Shown here in pieces: positions 1 through 4,674 of a stretch of DNA of 7,822 nucleotides. The position numbers were made by a program, and so were the translations under genes. This DNA comes from Chloroflexota bacterium. Its GTDB lineage: Bacteria; Chloroflexota; Dormibacteria; Dormibacterales; Dormibacteraceae. The stretch is taken from the NCBI GenBank assembly GCA_005880755.1, contig VBGV01000035.1, positions 1-7,822 on the forward strand, in the 5' to 3' direction. Under the pieces are notes generated by a model. That model saw nothing but the letters and a program-made list of their open reading frames with translations, did no database searches and had not been told where the DNA came from. Position 1 is the stretch's first letter; each line of letters opens with the position of its first letter.

Positions 1-1
1 A

Positions 2-190
2 TGGATCTGTTGGGTGCTCTGGCCGAAGAAAGCCGAAACGAGAAGCCAGCACATCCAGCGAGTGCAATCCGAGTTGCTGGAAGGGAAGCGGCGGCCGTGT
101 TGTTGGCTTGGCTGCATTCACCGCAAGGACAAGGAACTGAGCTCTTCGGTCCGCTGGGTGCTAAGCAGCCGCAGCAAAGCGTCGGCATGA
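2..190 (+). CDS. 3' end of an unrecognised protein (partial, cut by window edge)
   Basis: Read from base 2, this frame is open for 62 codons and ends at TGA 188-190. That stop overlaps the ATG of the next gene (187-189) in an ATGA arrangement, which is typical of translationally coupled genes and argues that this frame is real. The visible peptide is rich in Lys, Arg and Ser. It has a segment PKKAETRSQHIQRVQSELL that loosely recalls the C-terminal helix of YdeI/OmdA-type proteins, and then Cys33, Cys34, Cys38 and His40 close together (numbered from the first visible codon). The Cys/His cluster could bind a metal, but that is only a guess. I do not recognise the family with confidence. The overlapping frame starting at base 1 is also open here, but it is best explained as the region upstream of the DUF1801 start. 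Confidence 0.45.
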   Translation, partial: WICWVLWPKKAETRSQHIQRVQSELLEGKRRPCCWLGCIHRKDKELSSSVRWVLSSRSKASA

Positions 191-573
191 GCGACGCAGC
201 CGCGTCCCAACAGATAGATGACATCGTCCGCAGGATGGCCGGCTGGCGGGGTGAGAGGTTGAGCCAACTGCGGGCTCTCATCAGGGGGGCCGATCCCGGC
301 GTAATCGAAGAGGTGAAGTGGAAGAAGCCCTCCCGCCCCGAAGGGGTGCCCGTCTGGTCCCACGACGGCATCGTCTGCATAGGCGAGGCCCTCAAGAACG
401 CCGTGAGGCTGACGTTTCCAAAAGGGGCCCAGCTGAAGGATCCGAAAGGGCTCTTCAACACGCGTTTGGACAGCAAGACGGTACGTGCCATCGATTTCCA
501 TGAAGGCGATGCCATCAACGCGTCCGCGTTGAAGGCACTCATCCTGGAAGGTGTCCGTCTCAATCGAAGCTGA
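187..573 (+). CDS. DUF1801 (YdhG-like) family protein
   Basis: This is a small protein of 128 residues with no membrane segment or signal peptide, so it is probably cytoplasmic. The order of features fits the DUF1801 family: an N-terminal helix (about residues 8-35), the IEEVKWKKPS stretch (about residues 40-50) that matches the family's E-x-x-K-W-x-x-P core, a V-R-L-F-x-x-G-A strand around residues 75-85, the L-x-D-P element just after it, and a C-terminal helix ending ALKALILEG. The biochemical role of the family is unknown. Its members often sit near YdeI/OmdA-type stress proteins, and the preceding gene tail might be one. I chose the ATG at 187 because it overlaps the upstream stop and sits at the start of the family homology. 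The frame stays open to base 1, but those extra residues look non-conserved. There is no obvious link to the catabolic cluster downstream. Confidence 0.78.
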   Translation: MSDAAASQQIDDIVRRMAGWRGERLSQLRALIRGADPGVIEEVKWKKPSRPEGVPVWSHDGIVCIGEALKNAVRLTFPKGAQLKDPKGLFNTRLDSKTVRAIDFHEGDAINASALKALILEGVRLNRS

Positions 574-589
574 GATCGGCGACGTTCGG

Positions 590-606
590 CCACCTCCTAC
601 GGGTGG
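590..606 (+). terminator. Weak hairpin after the DUF1801 gene
   Basis: A 5-bp inverted repeat, CCACC (590-594) and GGTGG (602-606), with a 7-nt loop lies 17 nt after the DUF1801 stop. It could end the upstream transcript. No T-tract follows, so it does not meet the usual pattern of an intrinsic terminator, and the call is weak. Confidence 0.2.
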
Positions 607-643
607 ATTAGGGGCTTCGTAAGAGACGGCGACGGGGCACAGC

Positions 644-721
644 CACCCGCGCCAGGCGGTCGTAGCGCTCCTGGCCGCCGTAGGCGTCGATGAGGCGGTC
701 GCCCTCGTCGAAGTTGAGCAC
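644..721 (-). pseudogene. Remnant of BBE-type FAD oxidase C-terminus (inverted piece)
   Basis: Read on the minus strand, this stretch gives VLNFDEGDRLIDAYGGQERY followed by DRLARV. This closely follows the C-terminal berberine-bridge (BBE) motif of FAD-linked oxidases, which runs N-F-x-x-DEG-x-x-R-x-x-x-AYG-x-x-x-Y-x-R-L-x-x-x-K. After about position 644 the similarity stops, and the expected Y-D-P-x-N-x-F-R-x-N continuation is absent on this strand. A similar continuation appears on the plus strand just next to it (716-793). No FAD-binding domain is present, so if the resemblance is real this is debris from a lost gene. A chance antisense resemblance remains possible, because GC-rich sequence gives long spurious frames. 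Confidence 0.35.
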
Positions 722-793
722 CCGGACAACTTCTTCCGCTCGAACAACGCGGCCATCGCGCCGATTGGAGCAGCCGCGCCACACAAGCAATAG
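716..793 (+). pseudogene. Remnant of BBE-type FAD oxidase extreme C-terminus
   Basis: In the plus-strand frame ending at TAG 791-793, the peptide EHPDNFFRSNNAAIAPIGAA resembles the final YDPxNFFRxNxNIAP motif of BBE-domain oxidases, complete with a stop codon shortly after. No start codon with a ribosome binding site, and no upstream domain, exists in this frame (a TAA occurs at 620-622). Together with the minus-strand piece at 644-721 it suggests a decayed oxidase gene end that underwent a small inversion. The evidence is motif resemblance only. Confidence 0.35.
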
Positions 794-808
794 GAGGAGA
801 GTTACGGA

Positions 809-836
809 TTGACATTTATCTGCATACAGTTAGACT
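809..836 (+). promoter_or_regulatory. Sigma70-like promoter of operon 1
   Basis: A perfect TTGACA (-35) at 809-814 is followed after 16 bp by TAGACT (831-836), which matches 4 of 6 bases of the -10 consensus. The region is AT-richer than its surroundings. Transcription would start near 843, leaving a leader of about 40 nt before the NmrA-like gene. A candidate operator occupies the spacer between the two boxes. Confidence 0.55.
820..829 (+). promoter_or_regulatory. Candidate GntR/FCD operator, site 1
   Basis: CTGCATACAG (820-829) contains the near-palindrome TGCATACA (821-828), similar in shape to the TGTATACA-like sites bound by several FCD-type GntR regulators. It lies between the -35 and -10 boxes of operon 1, a classic position for repression. 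Its reverse complement, TGTATGCA, recurs at 3793-3800 beside the GntR gene. Confidence 0.45.
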
Positions 837-839
837 GGC

Positions 840-861
840 GATAGTACAGAAGTTAACTATC
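840..861 (+). repeat. Inverted repeat in the operon 1 leader
   Basis: GATAGT (840-845) and ACTATC (856-861) form a perfect 6-bp inverted repeat with a 10-nt spacer, around and just after the predicted transcription start. Inside it lies the 8-bp palindrome AGTTAACT (851-858). It may be a second regulator site or a leader hairpin shortly before the ribosome binding site at 870-874. Confidence 0.35.
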
Positions 862-883
862 ATGACCATGGGAGATGACGGGC

Positions 884-1786
884 ATGGGTGACAAGACCGT
901 CCTGGTGACAGGCGCAACCGGCACCGTTTCCACGGCCCTACTGGGCGCGCTCAAGGGCAAGCCCGGCCTGAGGCTCCGGGCATTGGTGCGCGACCCGGCG
1001 GGTGCCAAGGCCCAGGCCCTCCAGAAGGACGGCGTCGAGGTCGTGGCCGGCGACCTGGAGGAGCCCGACACGCTCGCGGAGGCGTTCGCGGGGGTCGACA
1101 TCCTCTGGCTGTTGACGCCTGCCTCAGCTCTCGAGCCCTCGATGGGATCGAACGCGGTCACCGCCGCACGCAGCGCCAAAATCGGCCACATCGTGCGGAA
1201 CTCGGCCATCAAGGCCGGCCACGACGCTCCGAACCGAAATGGCCGCCTGCATGCTCTCGTCGAGGAGTCGGTGAAGGCCTCGGGCATCCCTTGGACGATC
1301 CTGCGTCCGCATTACTACATGCAGAATCTCCTCAGCTCGGCCGGCTCCGTGGCTTCGGAAGGAATGCTCTACATGAACATGGGCCAGGGGCGCGTCGGCA
1401 TGATCGACGGCCGCGATGTCGGCGTGTTCGCGGCCAAGGTCATCCAGAACGCGGAGCGGCACGCGGGCAAGACCTATAACCCGACCGGCCCCGAGCTCAC
1501 CACCATGGGCGATGCAGCAGAGACGTTGAGCGGCGTCCTGGCCAAGCACGTGAATTACGTCGCCCTTCCGCCGGAGGCGGCGCAGCAGGCCATGCTCGGC
1601 TTCGGCCTCTCGCGGTGGTTCGTCGGGAATGTGGTCGACTACGGCCGCGTGTATTCCGACGGCTGGGGCGACTTCACAACGAGCGACTTCAAGGACATCA
1701 CCGGACAGGAAGCCCGCTCGTTCAAACAGTTCGCGACGGACTTCGCGCCGGCCTTCGGCGGATCACCCGTGGCGGCGCATGCGTGA
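884..1786 (+). CDS. NmrA-like NAD(P)-binding protein (atypical SDR)
   Basis: This 300-residue cytoplasmic protein has the fold order of NmrA-like, atypical short-chain dehydrogenases. It begins with a beta strand and dinucleotide loop, TVLVTGATGTVS (residues 5-16). Arg36 ends the second strand (ALVRD), which usually means NADP(H) preference. GDL follows at 56-58, and the family's H-x-x-x-E and W-T-I-L-R-P element lies at 123-142. The usual third glycine of the GATGxxG loop is Ser16, and no Tyr-x-x-x-Lys catalytic pair is evident at the normal place, as in other NmrA-like proteins. Relatives include quinone and azo reductases (QorB/AzoB-like) and redox sensors, so either a reductase or a sensing role is possible. 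I chose ATG 884 because GGGAG at 870-874 is 9 nt upstream; the in-frame ATG at 875 would abut the ribosome binding site. It is the first gene of a three-gene operon. Confidence 0.85.
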   Translation: MGDKTVLVTGATGTVSTALLGALKGKPGLRLRALVRDPAGAKAQALQKDGVEVVAGDLEEPDTLAEAFAGVDILWLLTPASALEPSMGSNAVTAARSAKIGHIVRNSAIKAGHDAPNRNGRLHALVEESVKASGIPWTILRPHYYMQNLLSSAGSVASEGMLYMNMGQGRVGMIDGRDVGVFAAKVIQNAERHAGKTYNPTGPELTTMGDAAETLSGVLAKHVNYVALPPEAAQQAMLGFGLSRWFVGNVVDYGRVYSDGWGDFTTSDFKDITGQEARSFKQFATDFAPAFGGSPVAAHA

Positions 1787-1791
1787 AAGAG

Positions 1792-1800
1792 AGGAGGTGA
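1792..1800 (+). promoter_or_regulatory. Strong ribosome binding site of the cupin gene
   Basis: AGGAGGTGA at 1792-1800 is a full-length match to the anti-Shine-Dalgarno sequence. Its AGGAGG core ends 8 nt before the ATG at 1806. It fixes the cupin start and suggests this is the most strongly translated gene of operon 1. Confidence 0.85.
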
Positions 1801-1805
1801 GCTAG

Positions 1806-2303
1806 ATGTCGAACGAGTTCTTCGCCCTGGATTCCGAGGGTGGCGAACCCCTCTGGTATTTGCAGATCCTGATGACGATCAAGGCCAGCGGCGCCAAGAC
1901 AGGCGGCGCGCTCGGTCTGCTCGACTTCAAGACGCCGGCCGGGCAGACCCCGCTGCACGTCCACCATAAAGAGGACGAGGGCTGGTACCTGCTCGAGGGC
2001 AAGGTCACGTGTACCTGCGGCGACGAGTCGACCAGCATCGAGCCGGGCGGTTTCATCTGGCTGCCGAAAGACATTCCGCACCGGCTGCGCTTCGAGACCG
2101 AGTGCCACCTGCTCCAGATGGCCATCCCGGCCGGGCTCGAGGTGTTCCACAAGGAAATGGGCCAGCCCGCGCCGCGCATCGAGCTGCCGCCACCGGGCCA
2201 GGTCCTCGACACCGAGAAGTACAAGCGTCTGGCCGCCGAGCACGGCCTCGAGATCATTCAGCTCCCGCAGTGGGACGCCAACAAGGAGGGCGCGAAGCGA
2301 TGA
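1806..2303 (+). CDS. Single-domain cupin protein
   Basis: This 165-residue soluble protein has one conserved beta-barrel cupin domain. Motif 1 gives His51, His53 and Glu58 (H-x-H-x4-E, in TPLHVHHKEDEGWYLLEG), with an extra His54. Motif 2 gives Pro87 and His92 (PKDIPH). Together His51, His53, Glu58 and His92 form a complete metal site, so it is probably a metal-dependent enzyme such as a dioxygenase, isomerase or decarboxylase, though ligand-binding cupins also exist. Residues from about 120 onward form a tail rich in Pro, Lys and Glu (ELPPPGQVLDTEKYKRLAAE), as in the family of quercetinase-like small cupins that end in a helix. The substrate cannot be read from the sequence. It lies 19 nt after the NmrA-like gene, and its stop overlaps the next start (ATGA, 2300-2303). 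Confidence 0.87.
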   Translation: MSNEFFALDSEGGEPLWYLQILMTIKASGAKTGGALGLLDFKTPAGQTPLHVHHKEDEGWYLLEGKVTCTCGDESTSIEPGGFIWLPKDIPHRLRFETECHLLQMAIPAGLEVFHKEMGQPAPRIELPPPGQVLDTEKYKRLAAEHGLEIIQLPQWDANKEGAKR

Positions 2304-3019
2304 CGGTTCTCGAATACGACACGTTCACAGCCGGGGCGGTGGATCCCAGTAAGTGGGTGCCGCTGCAGCTGCCGACACCGGACGGGAGCATGTGGTCGTA
2401 CGGCGACCCGCAGGCCAAGGTCGAGGCTCATGGCGGGACGATGTCCATCACGGTCAACCCATTCCGGCTGAAGCACGACAGCGTGCACATGCTCGACGAC
2501 CCCAAGCACCTGCTCGTCACGCCGCAGCCCATCCCGGTGCCGGCGTCGGGCGCAAAGATCTCGGCCGAGATCGCGGCCGAGAACTACAACGGCAACGCCG
2601 ATGACATCACCGACGGCTGGATCGGACTTGTGGTCGGCGATTTCTCGACCGGCATGATCTTCGACTGGATGCTCAGCGCCACCCGCGTGGGCGCGCTTTA
2701 CGAGCGGCTGCCCATCCCCGGCGTGACCCCCGAGGGCGGCTCATTCAGCTACCTGGTCCAGTCGCCCTTCGTCTCCATCAACAAGCCGGGCGAGTTCAGA
2801 TCCTGCGAGATCGCGCTCAATCCAAAGGCGCGGACCGCGGAGTGGACCGTCGACGGCAAGCCTTTCTACAAGACCGAAGGTATTCCCGTCGAGGTCAAGT
2901 CGGTCACCCTTGGGCTCATCGTCTGCACCCTCAAGCCAACCGGAGCGAGCGGCAGCACGTCGGTGCACGGCCAGGGTGCGAAGGGGAGCTGGCGCCACCT
3001 CAAGGTGACGAGCACCTAG
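2300..3019 (+). CDS. DUF6081-like protein of unknown function
   Basis: This 239-residue protein has no signal peptide or membrane segment. The N-terminus (YDTFTAGAVDPSKWVPLQLP, residues 6-25) and the later stretch VNPFRLKHDSVHMLDDPKHL (residues 52-71) match my memory of the DUF6081 family, which is known mainly from actinobacteria and is predicted to be a beta-sandwich. Further family-like elements are DGWIGLVVGDFSTGMIFDW (about 105-123), ALYERLPIPGV and the closing GAKGSWRHLKV. The function is unknown. The lectin-like sandwich could bind a carbohydrate or an aromatic compound. I chose ATG 2300 because it overlaps the cupin stop and AAGGAGGG (2283-2290) precedes it by 9 nt; the frame stays open upstream to 2009, but only as a shadow of the cupin gene. 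Its TAG (3017-3019) overlaps the stop of the convergent regulator gene. Confidence 0.72.
   Translation: MTVLEYDTFTAGAVDPSKWVPLQLPTPDGSMWSYGDPQAKVEAHGGTMSITVNPFRLKHDSVHMLDDPKHLLVTPQPIPVPASGAKISAEIAAENYNGNADDITDGWIGLVVGDFSTGMIFDWMLSATRVGALYERLPIPGVTPEGGSFSYLVQSPFVSINKPGEFRSCEIALNPKARTAEWTVDGKPFYKTEGIPVEVKSVTLGLIVCTLKPTGASGSTSVHGQGAKGSWRHLKVTST
3003..3017. repeat. Small inverted repeat at the operon 1/regulator junction
   Basis: AGGTG (3003-3007) and CACCT (3013-3017) pair across a 5-nt loop right at the two overlapping stop codons, next to the palindrome CCTAGG (3015-3020). No T-tract follows on either strand, so a standard intrinsic terminator is not supported. It may only help to separate the convergent transcripts. 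Confidence 0.25.
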
Positions 3020-3780
3020 GCTGATTCCAGGGCCGAGAAGAGCTGCAAGGCGGTGCGCACTAAGGTGGGCTCACGCTCCGGTGAGATCTGCGCCATGAGC
3101 GTGAGCGCGGCGCGCGCCGAGTGTCGCGCCACCAGCGCGGCTGCCTTGCTTGCGTTCTTGGCCTTGCACGCCTTAAGGATCGCCTCGTGCTCCTCGTGGA
3201 GGCGGACGCCGCCTGCGATCTCCTCGGTCTGGAACATGCGACGAAGTCTCTCGGCCCGGTCGAAGTACGTCGAGAGCGTGCGCGCAAACTCGCGGCCGGC
3301 CTCTGGGATCAGGGTACGGTGGAACCGCCGGTGCGCCCGCGCCCACAGCTCCGTGTTGGGGTCGGATGCGTGCTTGCGCATCTCCCTCACGGCCTCGGCC
3401 AGATCGTCGATCCTCGAGCGGTCGAGCAGCGGCACCGTGACCAGCACCCCCGCACCCTCCATTAGCACGCGGGTGCCGTATACGGTGTCGATGTCGCCGA
3501 CGTCCAGAGCGGTCACGCGTGTGCGCCGGCCGTGCTCGGCGTGGATGATGCCTTCCGCCTGCAGCATGCGCATCGCCTCGCGCAGGGGCGTGCGGCTCAC
3601 GCCCAGGCGCTCCGCCAGCTCCACCTGCGAGATGCTGGCCCCGTTCGGGATCGCACCGTCGAGGATCAGCCGGCGCAGGTGCTCGTGGAGTGAGCCTGCC
3701 GTTGTGCTCCCGTTGCGGCGGTATGGCTTGATTGCGTCCAGCGAGACGCTGGATCGCCGCCGTTTCTGCACCTCCGCCAT
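3016..3780 (-). CDS. GntR-family transcriptional regulator, FCD subfamily
   Basis: This 254-residue DNA-binding regulator has a basic N-terminal extension of about 27 residues, then a winged helix (about 28-92). Its recognition element is ISQVELAERLGVSRTPLREA (50-69), followed by the MRMLQAEGII wing entry. The rest is an all-helical FCD ligand domain with His154 (RRFH), His198 (HEEHEAI) and His220 (ARHS), which normally bind a metal near the effector pocket. The usual Asp three residues before Phe153 is replaced by His150. FCD regulators usually repress catabolic operons and release DNA on binding an acid metabolite. ATG 3778-3780 is the only ATG before the domain; GTG codons follow at residues 4 and 12. 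The gene lies between two catabolic operons and only 15 bp from the divergent amidohydrolase gene. Control of both operons is likely but inferred. Confidence 0.92.
   Translation of the reverse strand: MAEVQKRRRSSVSLDAIKPYRRNGSTTAGSLHEHLRRLILDGAIPNGASISQVELAERLGVSRTPLREAMRMLQAEGIIHAEHGRRTRVTALDVGDIDTVYGTRVLMEGAGVLVTVPLLDRSRIDDLAEAVREMRKHASDPNTELWARAHRRFHRTLIPEAGREFARTLSTYFDRAERLRRMFQTEEIAGGVRLHEEHEAILKACKAKNASKAAALVARHSARAALTLMAQISPEREPTLVRTALQLFSALESA
3737..3753. repeat. 17-bp near-perfect palindrome in the regulator gene 5' end
   Basis: TCCAGCG (3737-3743) and CGCTGGA (3747-3753) form a perfect 7-bp inverted repeat with a 3-bp centre. It lies in the first codons of the GntR gene and 43 bp before the amidohydrolase start. 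It could be an operator or a hairpin in either transcript, but it also encodes ordinary codons, so chance cannot be excluded. Confidence 0.3.
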
Positions 3781-3783
3781 CGC

Positions 3784-3789
3784 GAGGGA
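3784..3789 (+). promoter_or_regulatory. Ribosome binding site of the amidohydrolase gene
   Basis: GAGGGA at 3784-3789 sits 6 nt before the ATG at 3796 and supports that start over the in-frame ATG at 3811, which has no purine-rich stretch upstream. Confidence 0.55.
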
Positions 3790-3790
3790 C

Positions 3791-3806
3791 AGTGTATGCA
3801 GTTAAC
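3791..3806. promoter_or_regulatory. Candidate GntR/FCD operator, site 2
   Basis: TGTATGCA (3793-3800), the exact reverse complement of the motif at 821-828, is followed by GTTAAC (3801-3806). GTTAAC also occurs in the operon 1 leader at 852-857. The site overlaps the amidohydrolase start codon and a minus-strand TACACT (3791-3796), a possible -10 box for the regulator gene. A regulator bound here would block its own gene and operon 2. Confidence 0.45.
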
Positions 3807-4674
3807 CACGATGCGCCGCATCGACGTCCACTGCCATCCGAACACGGTGGAGTGGTTCAACGCGATCAATCCATACGTCGAGGCACTGCGCACCTACTGG
3901 CACCGGCCGTGGGCTCCGCTGAGCGAGCAGCAAGTCATCGACGAGCTGCGCGCCGCTGACGTCGAGGTCCTGATGGTCGCCTTCGACACCGAAACCGTTA
4001 CCGGCTGCCCACCGTGCAGCAACGACTACGTCGCGGGCCTGCGCGATCGCCATCCCAACGTCGTGCTCAACGCCTGGGCGTCGGTGGACCCTTGGAAGGG
4101 CAAGGAGGCGATCAAGGAGGCGGAGCACGCCATCAAGGATCTCGGCCTCATCGGCTTTCACTTCCACCCGATCTGCGGCGACTTCTCGGTCGACGATCCT
4201 CGTGTGCGGCCGCTGTTCGAAAAGATCAATGAACTCGGCGTGCCGGTGCTCATCGACGTGGGCACCACCGGCATGGGCGCCGGCTCGCCGGGCGGGCTCG
4301 GACGGCGCCTGAAGATGTCGCGGCCGATCCCGGCCCTGGATGACCTCGCCGCTGACTTCCCTCAGCTCAAGATCATCGCGGCGCACCCCGGCTGGCCATG
4401 GACCGACGAGGTGCTCATGATCTGTCTCCACAAGGGCAACGTGTTCTGGGAGACGTCAGGCTGGGGTCCGGAGTATTTCCCGGAGTCGCTGAAGCGTGAC
4501 ATCCCGCGCCGGCTCAAGGACAAGATCATGTTCGGCAGCGACTACCCGAGCCTCACGCACAACCGTCTCTTCGACGGGTGGTCCAAGCTTGGATACGGCG
4601 ACGACGTGATGGAGAGGGTGCTTCACTCCAACGCTGAGCGCATCCTGAGTCTCGAGCTCGCAAGGAGGGCGTGA
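3796..4674 (+). CDS. Amidohydrolase-family TIM-barrel hydrolase/decarboxylase
   Basis: This 292-residue cytoplasmic protein belongs to the amidohydrolase-2 (ACMSD-like) group. It shows the H-x-H metal pair His12 and His14 (DVHCHP), GFHFHP at 120-125, the beta-6 His197 (AAHPG), the beta-8 Asp249 (FGSDYP) and the closing N-A-E-R-I-L. The middle block VLIDVGTTGMGAGSPGG (151-167) matches a subgroup I remember as having HTG-x-TG-x-GAG-x-PGG, but here the expected beta-5 His is Asp154. A pair at 122/124 could be an alternative ligand source. Family members decarboxylate aromatic or muconate-type acids, hydrate or hydrolyse meta-cleavage products, or are annotated as ketoacyl-CoA hydrolases. Leading operon 2, directly before a ring-cleavage dioxygenase, fits such a role. 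The stop TGA (4672-4674) shares one base with the next ATG. Confidence 0.88.
   Translation: MQLTTMRRIDVHCHPNTVEWFNAINPYVEALRTYWHRPWAPLSEQQVIDELRAADVEVLMVAFDTETVTGCPPCSNDYVAGLRDRHPNVVLNAWASVDPWKGKEAIKEAEHAIKDLGLIGFHFHPICGDFSVDDPRVRPLFEKINELGVPVLIDVGTTGMGAGSPGGLGRRLKMSRPIPALDDLAADFPQLKIIAAHPGWPWTDEVLMICLHKGNVFWETSGWGPEYFPESLKRDIPRRLKDKIMFGSDYPSLTHNRLFDGWSKLGYGDDVMERVLHSNAERILSLELARRA
4663..4668 (+). promoter_or_regulatory. Ribosome binding site of the extradiol dioxygenase gene
   Basis: AGGAGG (4663-4668) lies 5 nt before ATG 4674 and only 2 nt before the in-frame GTG 4671, so ATG 4674 is the better start. The site lies inside the end of the amidohydrolase gene. Confidence 0.7.

Noticed and set aside
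1..186. In-frame 62-residue N-terminal extension of the DUF1801 protein starting at base 1
   Set aside because: The family homology begins at ATG 187, and another frame here ends at 188-190 in an ATGA overlap, which fits a real upstream gene better.
118..786. Long minus-strand frame of 222 codons
   Set aside because: It lies antisense to the DUF1801 gene, shows no family motif and has the Ala/Arg/Pro-heavy composition of GC-rich shadow frames.
2009..2299. Long N-terminal extension of the DUF6081-like protein
   Set aside because: It is a shadow of the cupin gene; ATG 2300 has a good ribosome binding site and an ATGA overlap.
3053..3805. Plus-strand frame of 250 codons opposite the GntR gene
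   Set aside because: It is Ser/Arg-rich with no motifs, while the minus strand encodes a clear GntR/FCD protein.
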